Notes under the pieces: model-generated | What the model saw: only the letters and a program-made list of their open reading frames with translations | What the model was told of the DNA's origin: nothing | Databases searched by the model: none | Assembly: GCF_039555335.1 (NCBI RefSeq) | Contig: NC_092628.1 | Coordinates: forward strand, 102,384,647-102,448,646 | Reading direction: 5' to 3' | DNA: 64,000 nt | DNA from: Amphiura filiformis | Taxonomy: Eukaryota; Echinodermata; Ophiuroidea; Amphilepidida; Amphiuridae | Shown: piece after piece, positions 32,401 to 43,739 of the stretch | Numbering within the stretch: position 1 is the first letter of the stretch | Layout of the letters: every line of letters starts with the position of its first letter | Position numbers and translations under genes: made by a program

Positions 32401-35400
32401 TTCATAAATTGGATAGTAAAATTAGCAGGAGCTAGCAGGCACTTGGGCTAGCTACAACCCTGATCATGCTGATTAGGCCTACTCGCAAAAATATTCCCGT
32501 TGCGCCAGTTCACGTTCACAATATCGTTTGCGGCTGGGTTTTGAGACTAGGGAGTATGTGATTTATGAGACGTCTTTGAATTATGATACTGTCAGGTGAC
32601 TCGGCACTGAAGAGTCTTTGATATCAGAGACGTCTTTGAATTAGCAGTGCCCCCGAACTGATATACTGAATGTCAAAAATTCATTCTTGAATTGGACAGA
32701 AGTTGCTAGTTCATACAATTTACAAATTTGCATATATCCCAATGTTGCTTCTAAATCAGTCCAGATCTGTAAAAAAGAAACAATTTCATAAACATTTTAA
32801 TTTTATTTAAAATAAAACTCATTCCTTTACCTCTTGCAGTACCACTTGCAGCAGATGTAGCCAAGGTATTTTGATATGTATGATCCCTACTTGATGGGTT
32901 GCACCCAAGGAGCAATCTCATTTCTTCATAGGCGGTGAAATAAATCACATTAGATGGAATCCTCATTAACCTACAAAAGGAAATTGGTGAAATAGGTTAG
33001 TTATGAATGGATGAATAACATTACATTTAAACTTTTTTGTCCATGATTTCAACTTTTCAACTTAAATGTAGCAACGAAGGGCCTACAAGTAAGTTGTCTG
33101 ATGCTTTTGAGTTTTGGGACTTTGAATCTGGAATGGATCATGACACCCCCTATGGAAGACATGACCTTAATCTCCCACACCACAAAGAGAGTATGAATTT
33201 TAAAGGGGGCTACCTGAAAGGGTGAGTGCATTTAAAATCCACACCCAGTCATGCCTTTAATCTAATTCACACAGGTCATCACAGAATGATCAGTAAATAT
33301 CCATGTGAGAGTATTCTGAATTTCCACTTGGCCATCAACATGGGTAAGTAAGATTGCAACATTTCAGTAGAAAATTAACTTAAACTTTGTACTGATGTCT
33401 TTGAAAAGGTGCCACACTAACTATTCTGAGATAACCTGTATTTCAAGAGATGTGATGTAAATAGCATTATGTAGTACTTACAGTGTTGGAGGTAGACCAC
33501 TCCAAAGTCTTGGAATTCCTTCATTTCGAGCTATCTTGATAAACCCATCCTGTTCATAATATAAGTAAATTAGATATAAGTGAAAAAATGAATCAAAGAA
33601 AGAACAGGAAAAAACAATGAAGAAAAATTACATTAGACAGCAAGCCAAGTTATGTGTTAACACAACAAAACCTCAGGGCATTGCATTTGCTCTCTGCAGA
33701 AGTGGGGGGGGTGCTGGAGGGGCTGGCAAGTTCCCTTGGTCCCCAATAATTTAAGATAAAGTTCATTTTTTTATTGTAAAATTCATAATTTTAGGTATAA
33801 TTCATAATTTCATTCATTCATTCATTCATTCATTCATTCATTCATTCATTCATTCATATAATTGCTATGAACTGAGGAAAAACGATTGTTGTCATAATAG
33901 ATGAGCAAAGCAAGACTGAATGATGCTCCCATTTTCATGTTTTAAAGAAAGTATAAACTTGAAGGCTAACAGAAGGAGTCCAATGGTGACTGATGAAAGA
34001 GATTCTGTTCATAATAAGGAAGATTGACATACCAGTGTACCAGAAAATTTGGTTGGGAGTTGTTTGGAGGTGTGATACCCTCTGTACAGTTGTACCAGTC
34101 TTGGTTGTGAGACATACGATATTAAGCTGTGGCTAGCATTTACAGCACTTGAAATTGAACGCCCTGCAAAAATGGATCATAGGAATAGTCATCACTCCTC
34201 AACTACTCATGATCATACATAAAATTAAAAATGGCAGAAATCATCATATTCCAGATGTGTCACGTTTGCAGTGAAATGTGTATTACCATCTTTGTTAGTA
34301 GTTGCCTGATATTCATGGTTCATGAAGCACACTCATTTATTGTACCCATAAACTTACTACATTTATACACTTACCAGCTAGCCTGAGTTGCTGCTGAGCT
34401 TGCATTCTTACTTTCACAACGTCCAAGGGGGTCACTGCAAGATAAACAATAATTGATTGAAAAAGGTTTCATAATTCATAAGTTCATAATTCTTTGTAGC
34501 ACTTGACATTGTGCTAGTACATGTATGAGTATGCATGACAATGAATCCTCTGAAACATTTTAAACTTATTTTTCAATGTTTATTGAACAACAAATAACAA
34601 AGTCAATCAACAACAAATCACACACACCCCTACTTGTAAATACCTCTAAACGAGAACCTCATTTGATCTGCATAATGATTTAATACTATCTAACCGAGGA
34701 GAGGACTCACACACCCGTTCGACACACCCCGGCCTCACCGGGGGCCTCACACACACACCCCCACCCCCCCTGCACACCAGACACTTTACACTTACTATAC
34801 TATCCAACATTGTCCAACCGTGGCCCGTCATACTATAGGTGGACCCGTTTTATATGCATTTTTACGATATTTGCGATGTCTTGGTATATCCAGCAGATCG
34901 AGGATGTCCATAGTCGGAGGTGTGTTCTAGTTTGTCATGTGTGTATCCATATATGTAGGTCCTTGTTTGGAGGTATTTACAAACGCACACCCACACACAC
35001 ACCCACAAAAACAGCAAGAAATTTAATACAAAGAATGTAGTTTCTCAGACAACTCTCAACTGATATATTCAGCTAGTAAATCAGTCTCAATAAAAAACTG
35101 TCGCTCATGACTGTACACCTAATGGAAGAAATGGACCTATCATATGGACCAGAAATTTAAACGTCAATCTCCATTTCTTCTGCTTCTTCTTTGTTACTCC
35201 TCAACGCTACAATTGTATACCAGATTTACGAAAATGCCATGAGTTTGTTTTTCTTCTTTTTTTTAAACATGTTTTAAGCAATGAACTGGTCCCGACAGTT
35301 CATTGCTTAAAAAAGAGAATTGTTTACACATAATATTTCACAAAAAGAACATTTATAACATTAAACTAAACTTACTGAATACAGACATTGCGACTGTTCC

Positions 35401-35625
35401 AGCTCCGGACGCAACAACTCTCTGCATCGATGAAATAGGAATGTGTTCTGGCGTTTTCTTTTCCCCAACATTTTGAGGCTTACAACTCACTCGTTCCTTA
35501 CTTTGTTGACGATATCGACTTCTACGATCATGATTCTGATCGTAGACTTGTTTTGAGGCTTGCTGAAATTGCTGCACCTCAACAGCGTCGTTTTCTTGAA
35601 TTTCGCAAAATCTTGGTCTGCACAT
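26290..35625 (-). CDS. SLC25A40: SLC25A39/40-type mitochondrial carrier, complete gene span, copy 1
   Basis: Ten exons splice into about 407 codons. The family (SLC25A39/SLC25A40, yeast Mtm1-related) lies in the inner mitochondrial membrane and imports glutathione. The three Solcar signatures are TPLDVVKVRMQ, SPMELIRTRMQ and TPFDVVKTHKQ, with SGLPPTL, ITREG-like GWLSLWKGLGPQILRDVP and GLVPRVIKAAP. All introns are GT-AG and phases agree (250, 60, 131, 68, 140, 174, 110, 82, 81, 128 bp). The protein is longer than human SLC25A40 (338 residues) because of a hydrophilic N-terminal extension; the start is the first ATG after an in-frame TAG. The loop after the first signature lacks the cysteines known from human SLC25A39/40. 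Whether it is the 39 or the 40 orthologue cannot be told, so the symbol is approximate. It is convergent with the GPCR. Confidence 0.92.
26973..27160. mobile_element. GGGCTATTCC MITE, copy in SLC25A40 intron 9
   Basis: TTGGGCTATTCCAATTGAAA and the complementary right end TTTAAATGGAATAGCCCAA bound about 188 bp. Inside are CTCCCACACAGGGAGTG and mirrored motifs. The orthologous copy is at 60345-60535; further relatives are at 55820-55960 and, degenerate, 33140-33250. Confidence 0.75.
27345..27425 (-). CDS. SLC25A40: SLC25A39/40 exon 9
   Basis: It reads AVKVIHTSTWAVMRQLYGDA then GFRALFV, with a TTAG acceptor and a GTAGGT donor. Confidence 0.93.
28054..28135 (-). CDS. SLC25A40: SLC25A39/40 exon 8 (third Solcar motif)
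   Basis: It reads FASIVTTPFDVVKTHKQLSV then GAPTLQK, with a CCAG acceptor and a GTAAAT donor. Confidence 0.94.
28309..28448. mobile_element. Fold-back element, present in copy 1 only
   Basis: TTAATAGAGAGATTGCGATT and its complement bound arms of about 60 bp around a short GC-richer loop. The second block (about 61335) lacks it and reads straight through TTAA, so TTAA is the likely target site. Confidence 0.75.
28742..28851 (-). CDS. SLC25A40: SLC25A39/40 exon 7
   Basis: It reads IIYWTNYEMLKTQLTHSLNT then DQPTVAITFCAGAISGV, with an ACAG acceptor and a GTAAGT donor. Confidence 0.94.
28888..28956. repeat. 69-bp perfect palindrome, single arm in copy 2
   Basis: 34-bp arms (ATTCTATCAGCTTCACACCA and complement) surround one central G. 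Copy 2 at 61765-61790 has only one arm followed by ordinary intron sequence. Confidence 0.85.
29329..29502 (-). CDS. SLC25A40: SLC25A39/40 exon 6 (second Solcar motif)
   Basis: It reads LSITAVSPMELIRTRMQAKA then MTYRELSKVLENAIKCEGWL and SLWKGLGPQILRDVPYA, with a CAG acceptor and a GTAAGT donor. Confidence 0.95.
30306..32660. mobile_element. 2.36-kb TIR element in SLC25A40 intron 5, absent from copy 2
   Basis: 47-bp perfect terminal inverted repeats begin CAGTTCGGGGGCACTGCTAA at both ends, flanked by ATAT on each side. The second block has an uninterrupted site at about 63068. GACGTCTTTGAATTA and GATATC-containing repeats recur subterminally. No transposase frame was recognised; the interior has a GAGA-rich tract (30980-31040) and low-complexity patches. 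Likely non-autonomous. Confidence 0.8.
32831..32970 (-). CDS. SLC25A40: SLC25A39/40 exon 5
   Basis: It reads LMRIPSNVIYFTAYEEMRLL then LGCNPSSRDHTYQNTLATSA and ASGTARG, with a TAG acceptor and a GTAAAG donor. Confidence 0.94.
33482..33549 (-). CDS. SLC25A40: SLC25A39/40 exon 4
   Basis: It reads DGFIKIARNEGIPRLWSGLP then PT and two bases of a leucine codon. RNEGxxxLWSGLPPTL is highly typical of this subfamily. Confidence 0.94.
33808..33856. repeat. (TTCA)n microsatellite
   Basis: About 12 uninterrupted TTCA units in SLC25A40 intron 3. Confidence 0.95.
34033..34163 (-). CDS. SLC25A40: SLC25A39/40 exon 3 (matrix loop)
   Basis: It reads GRSISSAVNASHSLISYVSQ then PRLVQLYRGYHTSKQLPTKF and SGTL. 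The acceptor is GCAG and the donor GTATGT. No cysteine is present, unlike the corresponding loop of human SLC25A39/40. Confidence 0.88.
34375..34434 (-). CDS. SLC25A40: SLC25A39/40 exon 2 (first Solcar motif)
   Basis: It reads MTPLDVVKVRMQAQQQLRLA between a CAG acceptor and a GTAAGT donor. This is the PxDxxK signature of carrier repeat 1. Confidence 0.93.
34570..35040. repeat. CA/CCC-rich low-complexity region in intron 1
   Basis: ACACACACCCCCACCCCCCC-type tracts stand at 34740-34770 and again at 34985-35010. GTAAATACCTC at 34637 and GAGGTATTTAC at 34970 form a weak inverted pair. No gene. Confidence 0.5.
35272..35312. repeat. Short hairpin
   Basis: TTTTAAGCAATGAACT and its complement around a 9-base loop, in SLC25A40 intron 1 close to exon 1. 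Confidence 0.75.
35376..35625 (-). CDS. SLC25A40: SLC25A39/40 exon 1 (N-terminal extension)
   Basis: From ATG at 35625 it reads MCRPRFCEIQENDAVEVQQF and on to SSMQRVVASGAGTVAMSVF, ending one base into a codon at a GTAAGT donor. An in-frame TAG lies about 60 bases upstream. The basic, glutamine-rich extension before SSMQRV has no counterpart that I recall in vertebrates. Confidence 0.8.
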
Positions 35626-36479
35626 ATTTGCAGTATTGCAGAAAAATGCGAGACAACAAGCTATGGAAAAACACGTCTAACTTGCTATTAAGTTTCACAT
35701 TATTATCTGACAAAAGTCAAAAGGTCAGCCCAGCAGCGTAGCTGCGTTATTGAATTGTTGTTTTGATCATTCGGAAATTATGCCCTGGATTCAGGTCAGG
35801 GTCGAATTAATTTAGTTCCTTGGTTCACAATTCACATAGCTCCGTTCACTTAGTACTGAAAATCGTCCACTGAGAAATATCGTGTATCAGCCATGATGTA
35901 AACAAAACCATGTGACTCACAAATGTGTGCAGTCACCTTCCACACGTACGCCAAATTTGCCACGTAAAACTTTTCTTGGAAATAAGGGAAAGGTTTTTCG
36001 AAGAAAACACCCAGGCGAACATGGTCCCTGGATATCTAAAAAAGATAAAAAAGAAGAAAAGGGGAACTAGGCCTATATTAATTAAAAAAGAAGAACAAAG
36101 TTTGTTTCCTATTTAATGCTAGGTTAGCCTAAATAGTCTGTTGCACATTTTGACGCGGAAAATTTTTTACCGAGCTGATTTTTGCACCAAACAATGAGCA
36201 TCATGCATCGAACAACATCCGAAATTCGCACAAATCCGTCATGAGGAACTATTTTTTTCAAAGATAGCCGCCATATCACATATAATTATGATCTTAAGGG
36301 GCTGTGCAATAATTATGAGCCATGGTGGAGGGTAAATTGGAGGAGGGGGGGGGGGGTTGACCAAACAATTAGCGTTCACAACATGTATCTCGACCATTTA
36401 AAGGTTTGTAAATTGCGATCCCAAAATTTTTAATATTTTACGCTACGATGTGTTCTGATAGAAGTCAAACATAATCTAT

Positions 36480-36690
36480 TTCACCCTTTTTTTATTTTGC
36501 CATTAAACTTTTGTACCCTAAGCAAGTATTTTACTTGGAAAAGTATACCCTTTTTCCTGATTGTTGGCGTTTTTGACACCCTAAACAGGTACAGCGCTGT
36601 ACTTGCCCAATGCTGAAAAACAACCCTTTTTACTTGTTTTTTTACATGAGCATGGTGTCCACCTTGAAATACAAGTGGTCCCCCCGGGGA
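36480..36690 (-). mobile_element. Family A fold-back element, truncated copy 2
   Basis: On the minus strand it starts CCCCGGGGGGACCACTTGT and contains AAAAAACAAGTAAAAAGGGT and TTTAGGGTGTC, as in the element at 8167-8553. Confidence 0.55.
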
Positions 36691-36699
36691 TCCTGAATG

Positions 36700-36945
36700 G
36701 CCACCTAGTATAGACATTAATCACACAGATCACATCAAGCCTAAAACGACCAGACCCAGAAGAGGACACTCCATTCCAGCAGCAACACCGAAGCTAATGC
36801 AAACTCCTTCTATCCGCATCACCAGAGAATGGAACAACCTCCTTCACACCACGGTAGACCAGCCAACTAGACCAATCTCTCTGACCCACCTCCAGTTAAA
36901 ACTCTTTTTGGAGTATTCAGGAGGATGCACTACAAAGTACTAAGT
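36700..36945 (+). mobile_element. LINE C-terminal tail fragment
   Basis: The plus strand reads KTTRPRRGHSIPAATPKLMQ, then IRITREWNNLLHTTVDQPTR and LTHLQLKLFLE, followed by a stop near 36942. R-x-W-N-N-L near the C-terminus is typical of LINE reverse transcriptases. It is a short 5'-truncated relic. Confidence 0.6.
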
Positions 36946-37329
36946 AAGTCTGCTCTTTCTCCTTTCTAGATGGAATCAAAGTGCTTCTTCCTTTCCATCT
37001 ATAGTCATTCTCGAGAATTACGATCCAGGTCTCTATCCCTGTTCATTGACATCTGCGGTTCCAGGAAGAGTTACCGCGTGAACATTGTAGGGAAGGGCGA
37101 TACATTCCAAAATTGTATTCATCTATTATTATGGTAATTAATCCGATTACTACATCACTTCTACGACGTTTTGTCATGTTTGTGCTAAGCATATTATCGG
37201 CTACATATCCACCTTTGTGTTATGTTGAAGTAAACAAATAAAATGTGTGGATCGATATCAATCACATGCGTGCACGGTGGCTGCTGCATTCATAAGCGAC
37301 ATATACATTTATACAGGTTATCTAAAATC

Positions 37330-37620
37330 CAAACACAGGCATCTCACCTAGACTCCCCTAATCCCCCACATATGTTACCCCCTTTTCCAACCCCCTCTCC
37401 TACTCTCCCCAGTGCCTCCTTCTTCTCTCCCTCACCTCTCCCCTACACTCTACTCTTCCCTCCCCTACACTCTACTCCACTCACCTCTCGAGCTCTCGCA
37501 CTCCCTTCCTTAACTTCACTCTTCTAATCCACTCTCTTCTCTCTGTTTCCTTTTCTCTCTTCTTAACACCCACCTCACACACACACACACCCCCTCTCTC
37601 CCCTTTCTCTGTTATGTGCA
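37330..37620. repeat. Polypyrimidine (CT/CCC) tract
   Basis: About 290 bp of nearly pure C/T, with short CA runs near 37570-37590. It is low-complexity; the ORF across it is spurious. Confidence 0.85.
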
Positions 37621-37639
37621 ATAAACACATAAATAACTT

Positions 37640-39585
37640 GAATAAAAGTCAACTAGCCTTTATACGTACATGTATCGGAAGTCATAACAACTTCAATCAA
37701 TTATCCCGTATGCGATGGGCATATGAATTAGATATGTATATCTCGGGAATAAATATTTCGATGGTATGTATAATCCAAGGATAATCTACACCACACTTTC
37801 AAATGTAGATTGACTTGCTCGATTTCTTTGCTCGTGAATATTGCACTGCGAATTTAAACACTTCTTTTGTATACTTAAATCAAGGTAACTTCAAACCAAT
37901 TGATTTTGCCGTCACACGATTATGTAACAAATTTATACGTTTCTAACAAAGAGTACAGACAAAGGTATCAGTAATTACGTCAGTCAAGAGCATATAGGCA
38001 GGATAATAGGAAACTACGTGACCAAACCCAAAACCAATCCTAATACTCATAATAATGAAACGACCGAATGAAGCAAACTGCAACTTTTGGGTTTTCAAAG
38101 GATCATCGTGTCTATATTTCTTTTACGATTTCAACGAACTGAGGTTTTATATCCGAAGCCAAAAGATGGCGCTATTTGGCGTAGGTTCTAATTATGACAT
38201 ATCTGTCTTTGTTTAGGATTATACAAGGGCAAAGAATAACTGTTACAATTTAATATTAATTAATAATAGGCTACTTATAAAATTATGTAAAGTTTTAATT
38301 AAGTAAAATAAAATTTTACATAATTTAGTAAATATTACAAAGGCCTAGGTTCTATACTTACGTAACGTTAAAAAAATGGCGGTACATGTACCATAATTGT
38401 TTTGCGGTCTGATTAAGGATAGCAAGTAGGCTTTTCATACTGCAGTTACTGTTCAGTTTCCTATACACAATACACAGTACTCTCTCTCATCATTGACGTG
38501 TGACCTCTACAAACAGTGTACTTTATGTTAGAGGTATAGGGCATTGCCTAGTTAACGTCACTGTGTAAAAAAAAAAACCCGACCAATATTTTTTGTACTC
38601 TCTGAAATTCTAGAAAATATAGTTTTGTAACATGTCCTAAATTTTAGCTAATTTAGATGTTTGGAAATATTCGCACTTTGGTGTTTTAGCAAGTAAGGGC
38701 ACGGCATGGCCTGCAAATTTCCCTGTGTAAATCGAATGCAACTTTTAGTGACTATCACTCACTTGTGAACCGCTCTCTTCCGAAGGGCATTAAAGCTAAA
38801 CCACTTGACGGATACTTTTTGTATTTGCTGTCAATCAAGAATAATGTATACATTACATGTAGGCTAAAAAACTGAGTAGGTGGGGCATCTGCAAATGCTC
38901 GTACCTCCCTGATATTAAATGACAGATAACGGCAAAAACAACTCCCATATCTGTCCATAACTTTGGTCCGTGGAGCGAGTCAGGGGATTTCAAGTGGGTG
39001 ATTATGTGGGCATAAGGCTTAAGCGCAGTCCACCATTCAATGTGGAGGATGGGCTAGACTTTATCGATTGATTTTGCTGGAGTAATTTCCTGTTAACCAG
39101 GTTAAAGTACTGCAATGGTCGCATCATGTTTGCTGTGAAGCATAACTGCACTATGTTTCTTTTATCATGTTTATCAAACGACAAATTATTAAAAAAGTAA
39201 TATGTATCTGCACCAAAAACTATAGACAGTTCATCAGAGGTCCAAACACAGAGGAACTCCTGCAAGCTACTAAATGCATGGCTATCGTATCCCGTTTACA
39301 TAGGCCAGAAAAACGTGTCTAGCTGGCTGCTATGTCTGGAGTTCGGCCCTGTTGAATGCTACACGTATGTAGCACAGAGGCGTACTGTGGCTGCTCCTAC
39401 CAGGGCGGGAGAAGGTAAAAAAGGTTGACCCAAAAATAAATAAAAAATAAATAAAGATTATAAGCGTTAGCGACCTAAAAGATAAAAATTTTATGTTTAA
39501 TTAAAATTTTCAAAACCTTTTTCAGAATGTCAGAACCCCCCACCAAAATACGCGCATGTAGCAGAATAATTTGTGGATTCCTCGT
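37640..39585. other. No recognisable gene
   Basis: Short frames on both strands (for example minus 39265-39002 and 38958-38755) have no family signature I can name. AT-rich with scattered TAGGCCTA. Confidence 0.45.
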
Positions 39586-39588
39586 ATA

Positions 39589-41995
39589 CAGGGTGGGCCA
39601 TTAAAAAGTTCACACTTTTTCGATGGCTTATTTCTCAGAAATGAAAACACATATTGAAATAAGTTGAACATATTTGTAAACCTCTATGTCTGGACTGTCA
39701 TTGCTGAAAAGGGCATTAACATCCATGGTCTAATTACAAAATGGCGACCATTTAAAGCAGAGAAGTCAAAACCACTTTGCACACACGTAAGACTATAGAC
39801 AATGATCATGCATATTAAGTTTTTAGGCTTAAGCAAGTTTAAAAAAGTTTGATGACTCTATATGCATTTACTTGAGTGTCATTGCCGGGGTCATCGGACT
39901 CATGCGTGTATGAGTTGTTTACTGTTTGAAAATCATTCACCTGTGAAATTGACACAAAAGGCTGATTGGACATGCTCATTTACATAACAAATACACTAGT
40001 TTTGGAGGAACTTCAAATTTAAAATGCCTTGAGTGCGTTCTTGTCATTCATGTTAGAGATACCCGTGTAAGTACTTTGAGGTGATTCTTGCTGTTCAAAA
40101 TGCGGCAGTTTACAAAGGAGGAACGAATTTTCATCGAGGAGGAAATTTCAAGAACCGGAAAGGTGTGCTCTGTCCTGAATGCATGGCCGAACCAGTTTCC
40201 GAATACCAGACTTCCTAGTCGCCGACACATCTATAATATTAAACAAAAGTTTCACTTACATGGAACTGTTCTCAATCGGAACAAATCTAATAGTGGGAGA
40301 CCACGAACAGGAAGATCAGCCAATCACATTGCCGATGTTAGAAGGATTTGCAAGCTAACCCAAGATTGAGTACTCGACGGAACAATTGTCCCCATATTCC
40401 AAGGACAACGTTCAGACGAATCATCACTCATGATATCGAATGGCACCCTTACAAGATCCTTAAGCGTCATGGACTGCAACCAGGAGATCCAAATCGGCGA
40501 CTTCAGTTTTGTAACTGGTTAGTTAACAGAGCACGTCGCTTTCTTGATACCGCTGTTGTTGTTGACGAGGCAAACATTCAAATGGACGGGTCTGTCTCTT
40601 CTCAAAACGTACGGATGTATGCACCGAAAGGCAATCCTCCGAGAGACTTTGCTTTTAACGTTCCACATGACAAACGCAAAGTTAGTGTTCTCGCAGCCGT
40701 CACAGGAAACAACCGGTTGATAGGACCGATATTCGTTGACCAGAACATAAATGGAAACGTTTACCTCGACATAATCAATGATCAACTAGAGCCTCAACTG
40801 GTCCAAATATTTGGACAGCAAGCGAACAGGGCCATCCGCAGGGCGTGGTTCTTTCAAGACGGAGCGCCAGCCCACCGTCTTATCGCTGTTAGAGACAGAT
40901 TGCAGGAGTTGTTTCCGCATCGTGTTGTCGGCCTTGGACATCATGTGGAGTGGCCTCCGAGGAGTCCTGATCTGACACCTTTGGACTTCTGGCTTTGGGG
41001 TGATGTCAAGGCGTCTGTGTATGCCGAAGGTCCGTCAATGAATTTGCGGGAGCTGAGGAGACGTATTACAGATGCGTTCACAAGGATCCGACGCACCAGG
41101 GTTACTTCAAGAGCAGTTCACCATATGTACGATGTACGATCGTGTGATGATTTGTATTCGCGAGCAAGGAGGCCACGTTGAAGGACGATAAGAACACTTT
41201 AAAGACAGAAGCATTTTCACTGTGGCATGCATAAATACGTGACTTTATGGAACCATGATAAGCAGTAATGAAGAACAGAACTATTTTATCAGAGTCAAAT
41301 ATGATTTTACTTGTATTCTTACTTTTCTAGTGCAATATTTTTAATTTCATGACAATTTGAGACAAATAACTCGTTTCCATTGAAGCACTGCTACGGTTTA
41401 CGTCTATATGAAGAAATAATTTCCGAAGAGAAGGAGAGACATTCCTGACACCTATTTATAAATTTATCTTGTTATATCTCTATATAAGATTTATGTTATA
41501 GTGCAATAACCATCATGAAGACTCGGGTATAAAATTATGCACATTATCTAGAACGCGACTGCAAACAAACGTTAACTGCGCAGATTATTTAAAGCTACTG
41601 TTACATATTCTGTTCAACTGGAAGGCTACATATTCTGTTTGAAAAAGAAATATTTATTTAAATATGGTTAATTTACAAGAGAAATATTGACAGAACTTTC
41701 ATGCGTACTGTTATTTTTCTTCCTTTGTTCCTAATCCATTGTGGTGTGAACCAGCGACCACCATATATCGCGTGATCATCCGCTCCATTTGACTTACGTG
41801 TGTGCAAAGTGGTTTTTGACCCCTTGCTTCAAATGGCCGCCATTTTGTAATTAGACCATGGATGTTAATGCCCTTTTCAGCAATGACAGTCCAGACATAG
41901 AGGTTTACAAATATGTTCAACTTATTTCAATATGTGTTTGCACTTTTGAGAAATAAGCCATCAAAAAAGTGTAAACTTTTTAATGGCCCACCCTG
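39589..41995 (+). mobile_element. Tc1/mariner-superfamily element with ~200-bp TIRs and TA target duplication
   Basis: The ends CAGGGTGGGCCATTAAAAAG (39589) and its near complement (to 41995) are flanked by TA. Inverted similarity runs about 200 bp inward (to about 39791 and from about 41795), including CAAAATGGCG and CTTTGCACACACGTAAG. The interior encodes one transposase. Length is 2407 bp. The structure looks recent and near complete, spoiled only by a frameshift. Confidence 0.88.
40100..41181 (+). pseudogene. Tc1/mariner-type DDE transposase with one frameshift
   Basis: The first frame (ATG at 40100) has the DNA-binding half: RQFTKEERIFIEEEISRTGK and a GRPRTGRS hook. It stops at 40367-40369. 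The second frame, entered near 40348, continues NPRLSTRRNNCPHIPRTTFR and the catalytic half: VDEAN (first D), WFFQDGAPAHR (second D), WPPRSPDLTPLDFWLWGDVK (third D). By count, 36 residues separate the second and third aspartates, unlike the 34 of classical mariner. A one-base indel in the TTTGCAAGC area explains the break. Confidence 0.88.
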
Positions 41996-41997
41996 TA

Positions 41998-43500
41998 CGT
42001 CGTATGTCTCTGTTTTACGAAGTAACAGGCCCTAATGCTCTTAATAGAGATGGGAAACTATAGTTGTTAGTTCCATGTCTGAAGGAATGACGTGCCTTAT
42101 TTGGACGAATCTCAACAACTCTATGAAAAGGGAATTTCAAAATTATCTATACCCTTTTCTCAACTAAAGTAATACCACTCCTATGTCAAATTTATCTCAT
42201 ACTACCCTAAAAAAGTTTTTACCAAACAGCCTCTATATGAATATACTTAGTACTATATACATCATTATAGTTGTAATTCTAGTTGTAATTCTCTTACTTT
42301 CTTTATGTTTCTCTACTTATTAGGGCTAATTATCACGGGGTATAAGGCTATTAAGCATCATATTAAATCTTATCTTCTATCAACTGAAAGAGCTTTAAAA
42401 TCAGTTAATTGCATTAAAATAAAACCAATGCGTATTTTTGACGAACAATTAAGAATATTAGCCCCAAAATCATGGCCTAAGTAAAGTCAACGTTTATTAA
42501 CCACATAGTTGGGCCTTCAATTATTTCAATTATTAAAACGGAATTCGGCCAATTACACTTTTAGAATATCTTGCTCAGCAACAACTGCAGCATCTTATTC
42601 TAGATCCAACAAATTAGTCCGTGTTACTATATCCCTGACATAGGAGATGGTAATATAGATCATTAGTATGGGACTCATGTCGCGGAACCAATGATCATGC
42701 TAGAATTTGATGCTTACCAAACGCTCGCATTCTTCACGCTAAGGTGACAATTAGAAAAAGGATACGAACATATGGTTTTCTAATCGCGCTCATTTTTAAT
42801 ATTAGGTTTTAATATAAAGGTTTGATAAGCTGTTATTTCAGCACGACATGATCTAGGTGAAGAGGATAGAGAGATCGTAGCGACAATTGTTCTGGATGTT
42901 AATCTCAACTTATCATGTGAATAGTCACGGAATAATTTACACCTATAGGGCCTACTTGTTTTCATTTAATTACAGAAAAGTGCACAAACTTCACAGAATA
43001 GCAGCTAAAATAAGGCAAGGGGGATTCTAACTCAAATTTATTCTGACGTGGATATGGTTTATATTTGAGCAGAATGTAAAGAGAAATCAGTGTTCTCTGA
43101 AGTGGATGAATTTCCAACGACAGATTTGTAAATCTATAGCATCATTGGGTAAGTATATTTCAAAAAGGCAAATAAATCAACCATTTATTGGATTTGTTGT
43201 ATTCTGTCAAACATAAAGTCGTTGAGCAGTGCAATACCGTAGTCGCATGCGCCACTTTTTTTGGGGGGCTGAGTTGTTGATGGATTATGAAAATATAGGT
43301 AAATGCATTATAATAAGCCATTTTGCAAGTCTAAAAAGCAAATAATTTTAAAATTCTTAATTAACTAAATAAACGTGACTGGGAGTAAAAAATGATGAAA
43401 AGATGGAAGTAAACTGGTTCAATAAAGGTTATCACTAAGTGAAGAAGATGTTATAAATTTGAACAACACTTGAAAAAGTCGCGATGATTTAAAAACCAAA
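41998..43500. other. No recognisable gene
   Basis: AT-rich sequence with only short frames and no repeat structure that I can define. Confidence 0.45.
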
Positions 43501-43739
43501 AGGGTATTTACTTCAGTTTATCCTTCATTTAATGCTAAGTGCGTCCACCACCACGGTTCATACAGAACCTTTGCATCAGGGCACGGAATAAGAATTCCCA
43601 ATGTCTTATTTCTCGTGGCCTTTTTTTCTTGCTCTTTTCTTCATTCTGTTTCTTTCGCCTTTTCTCTTCATACAGGCCATACCAAATTTTAAGCTTGGTT
43701 TGAGCCTGGTCCCATAAGGCCCCAAGTGTGTGTCTACCT

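Noticed and set aside
37243..37527. 94-codon proline/serine-rich ORF
   Set aside because: It translates a polypyrimidine low-complexity tract.
38755..39265. Two minus-strand ORFs of 67 and 87 codons
   Set aside because: Readable but without recognisable motifs, splice context or similarity to each other; possibly decayed repeat, insufficient to call a gene.
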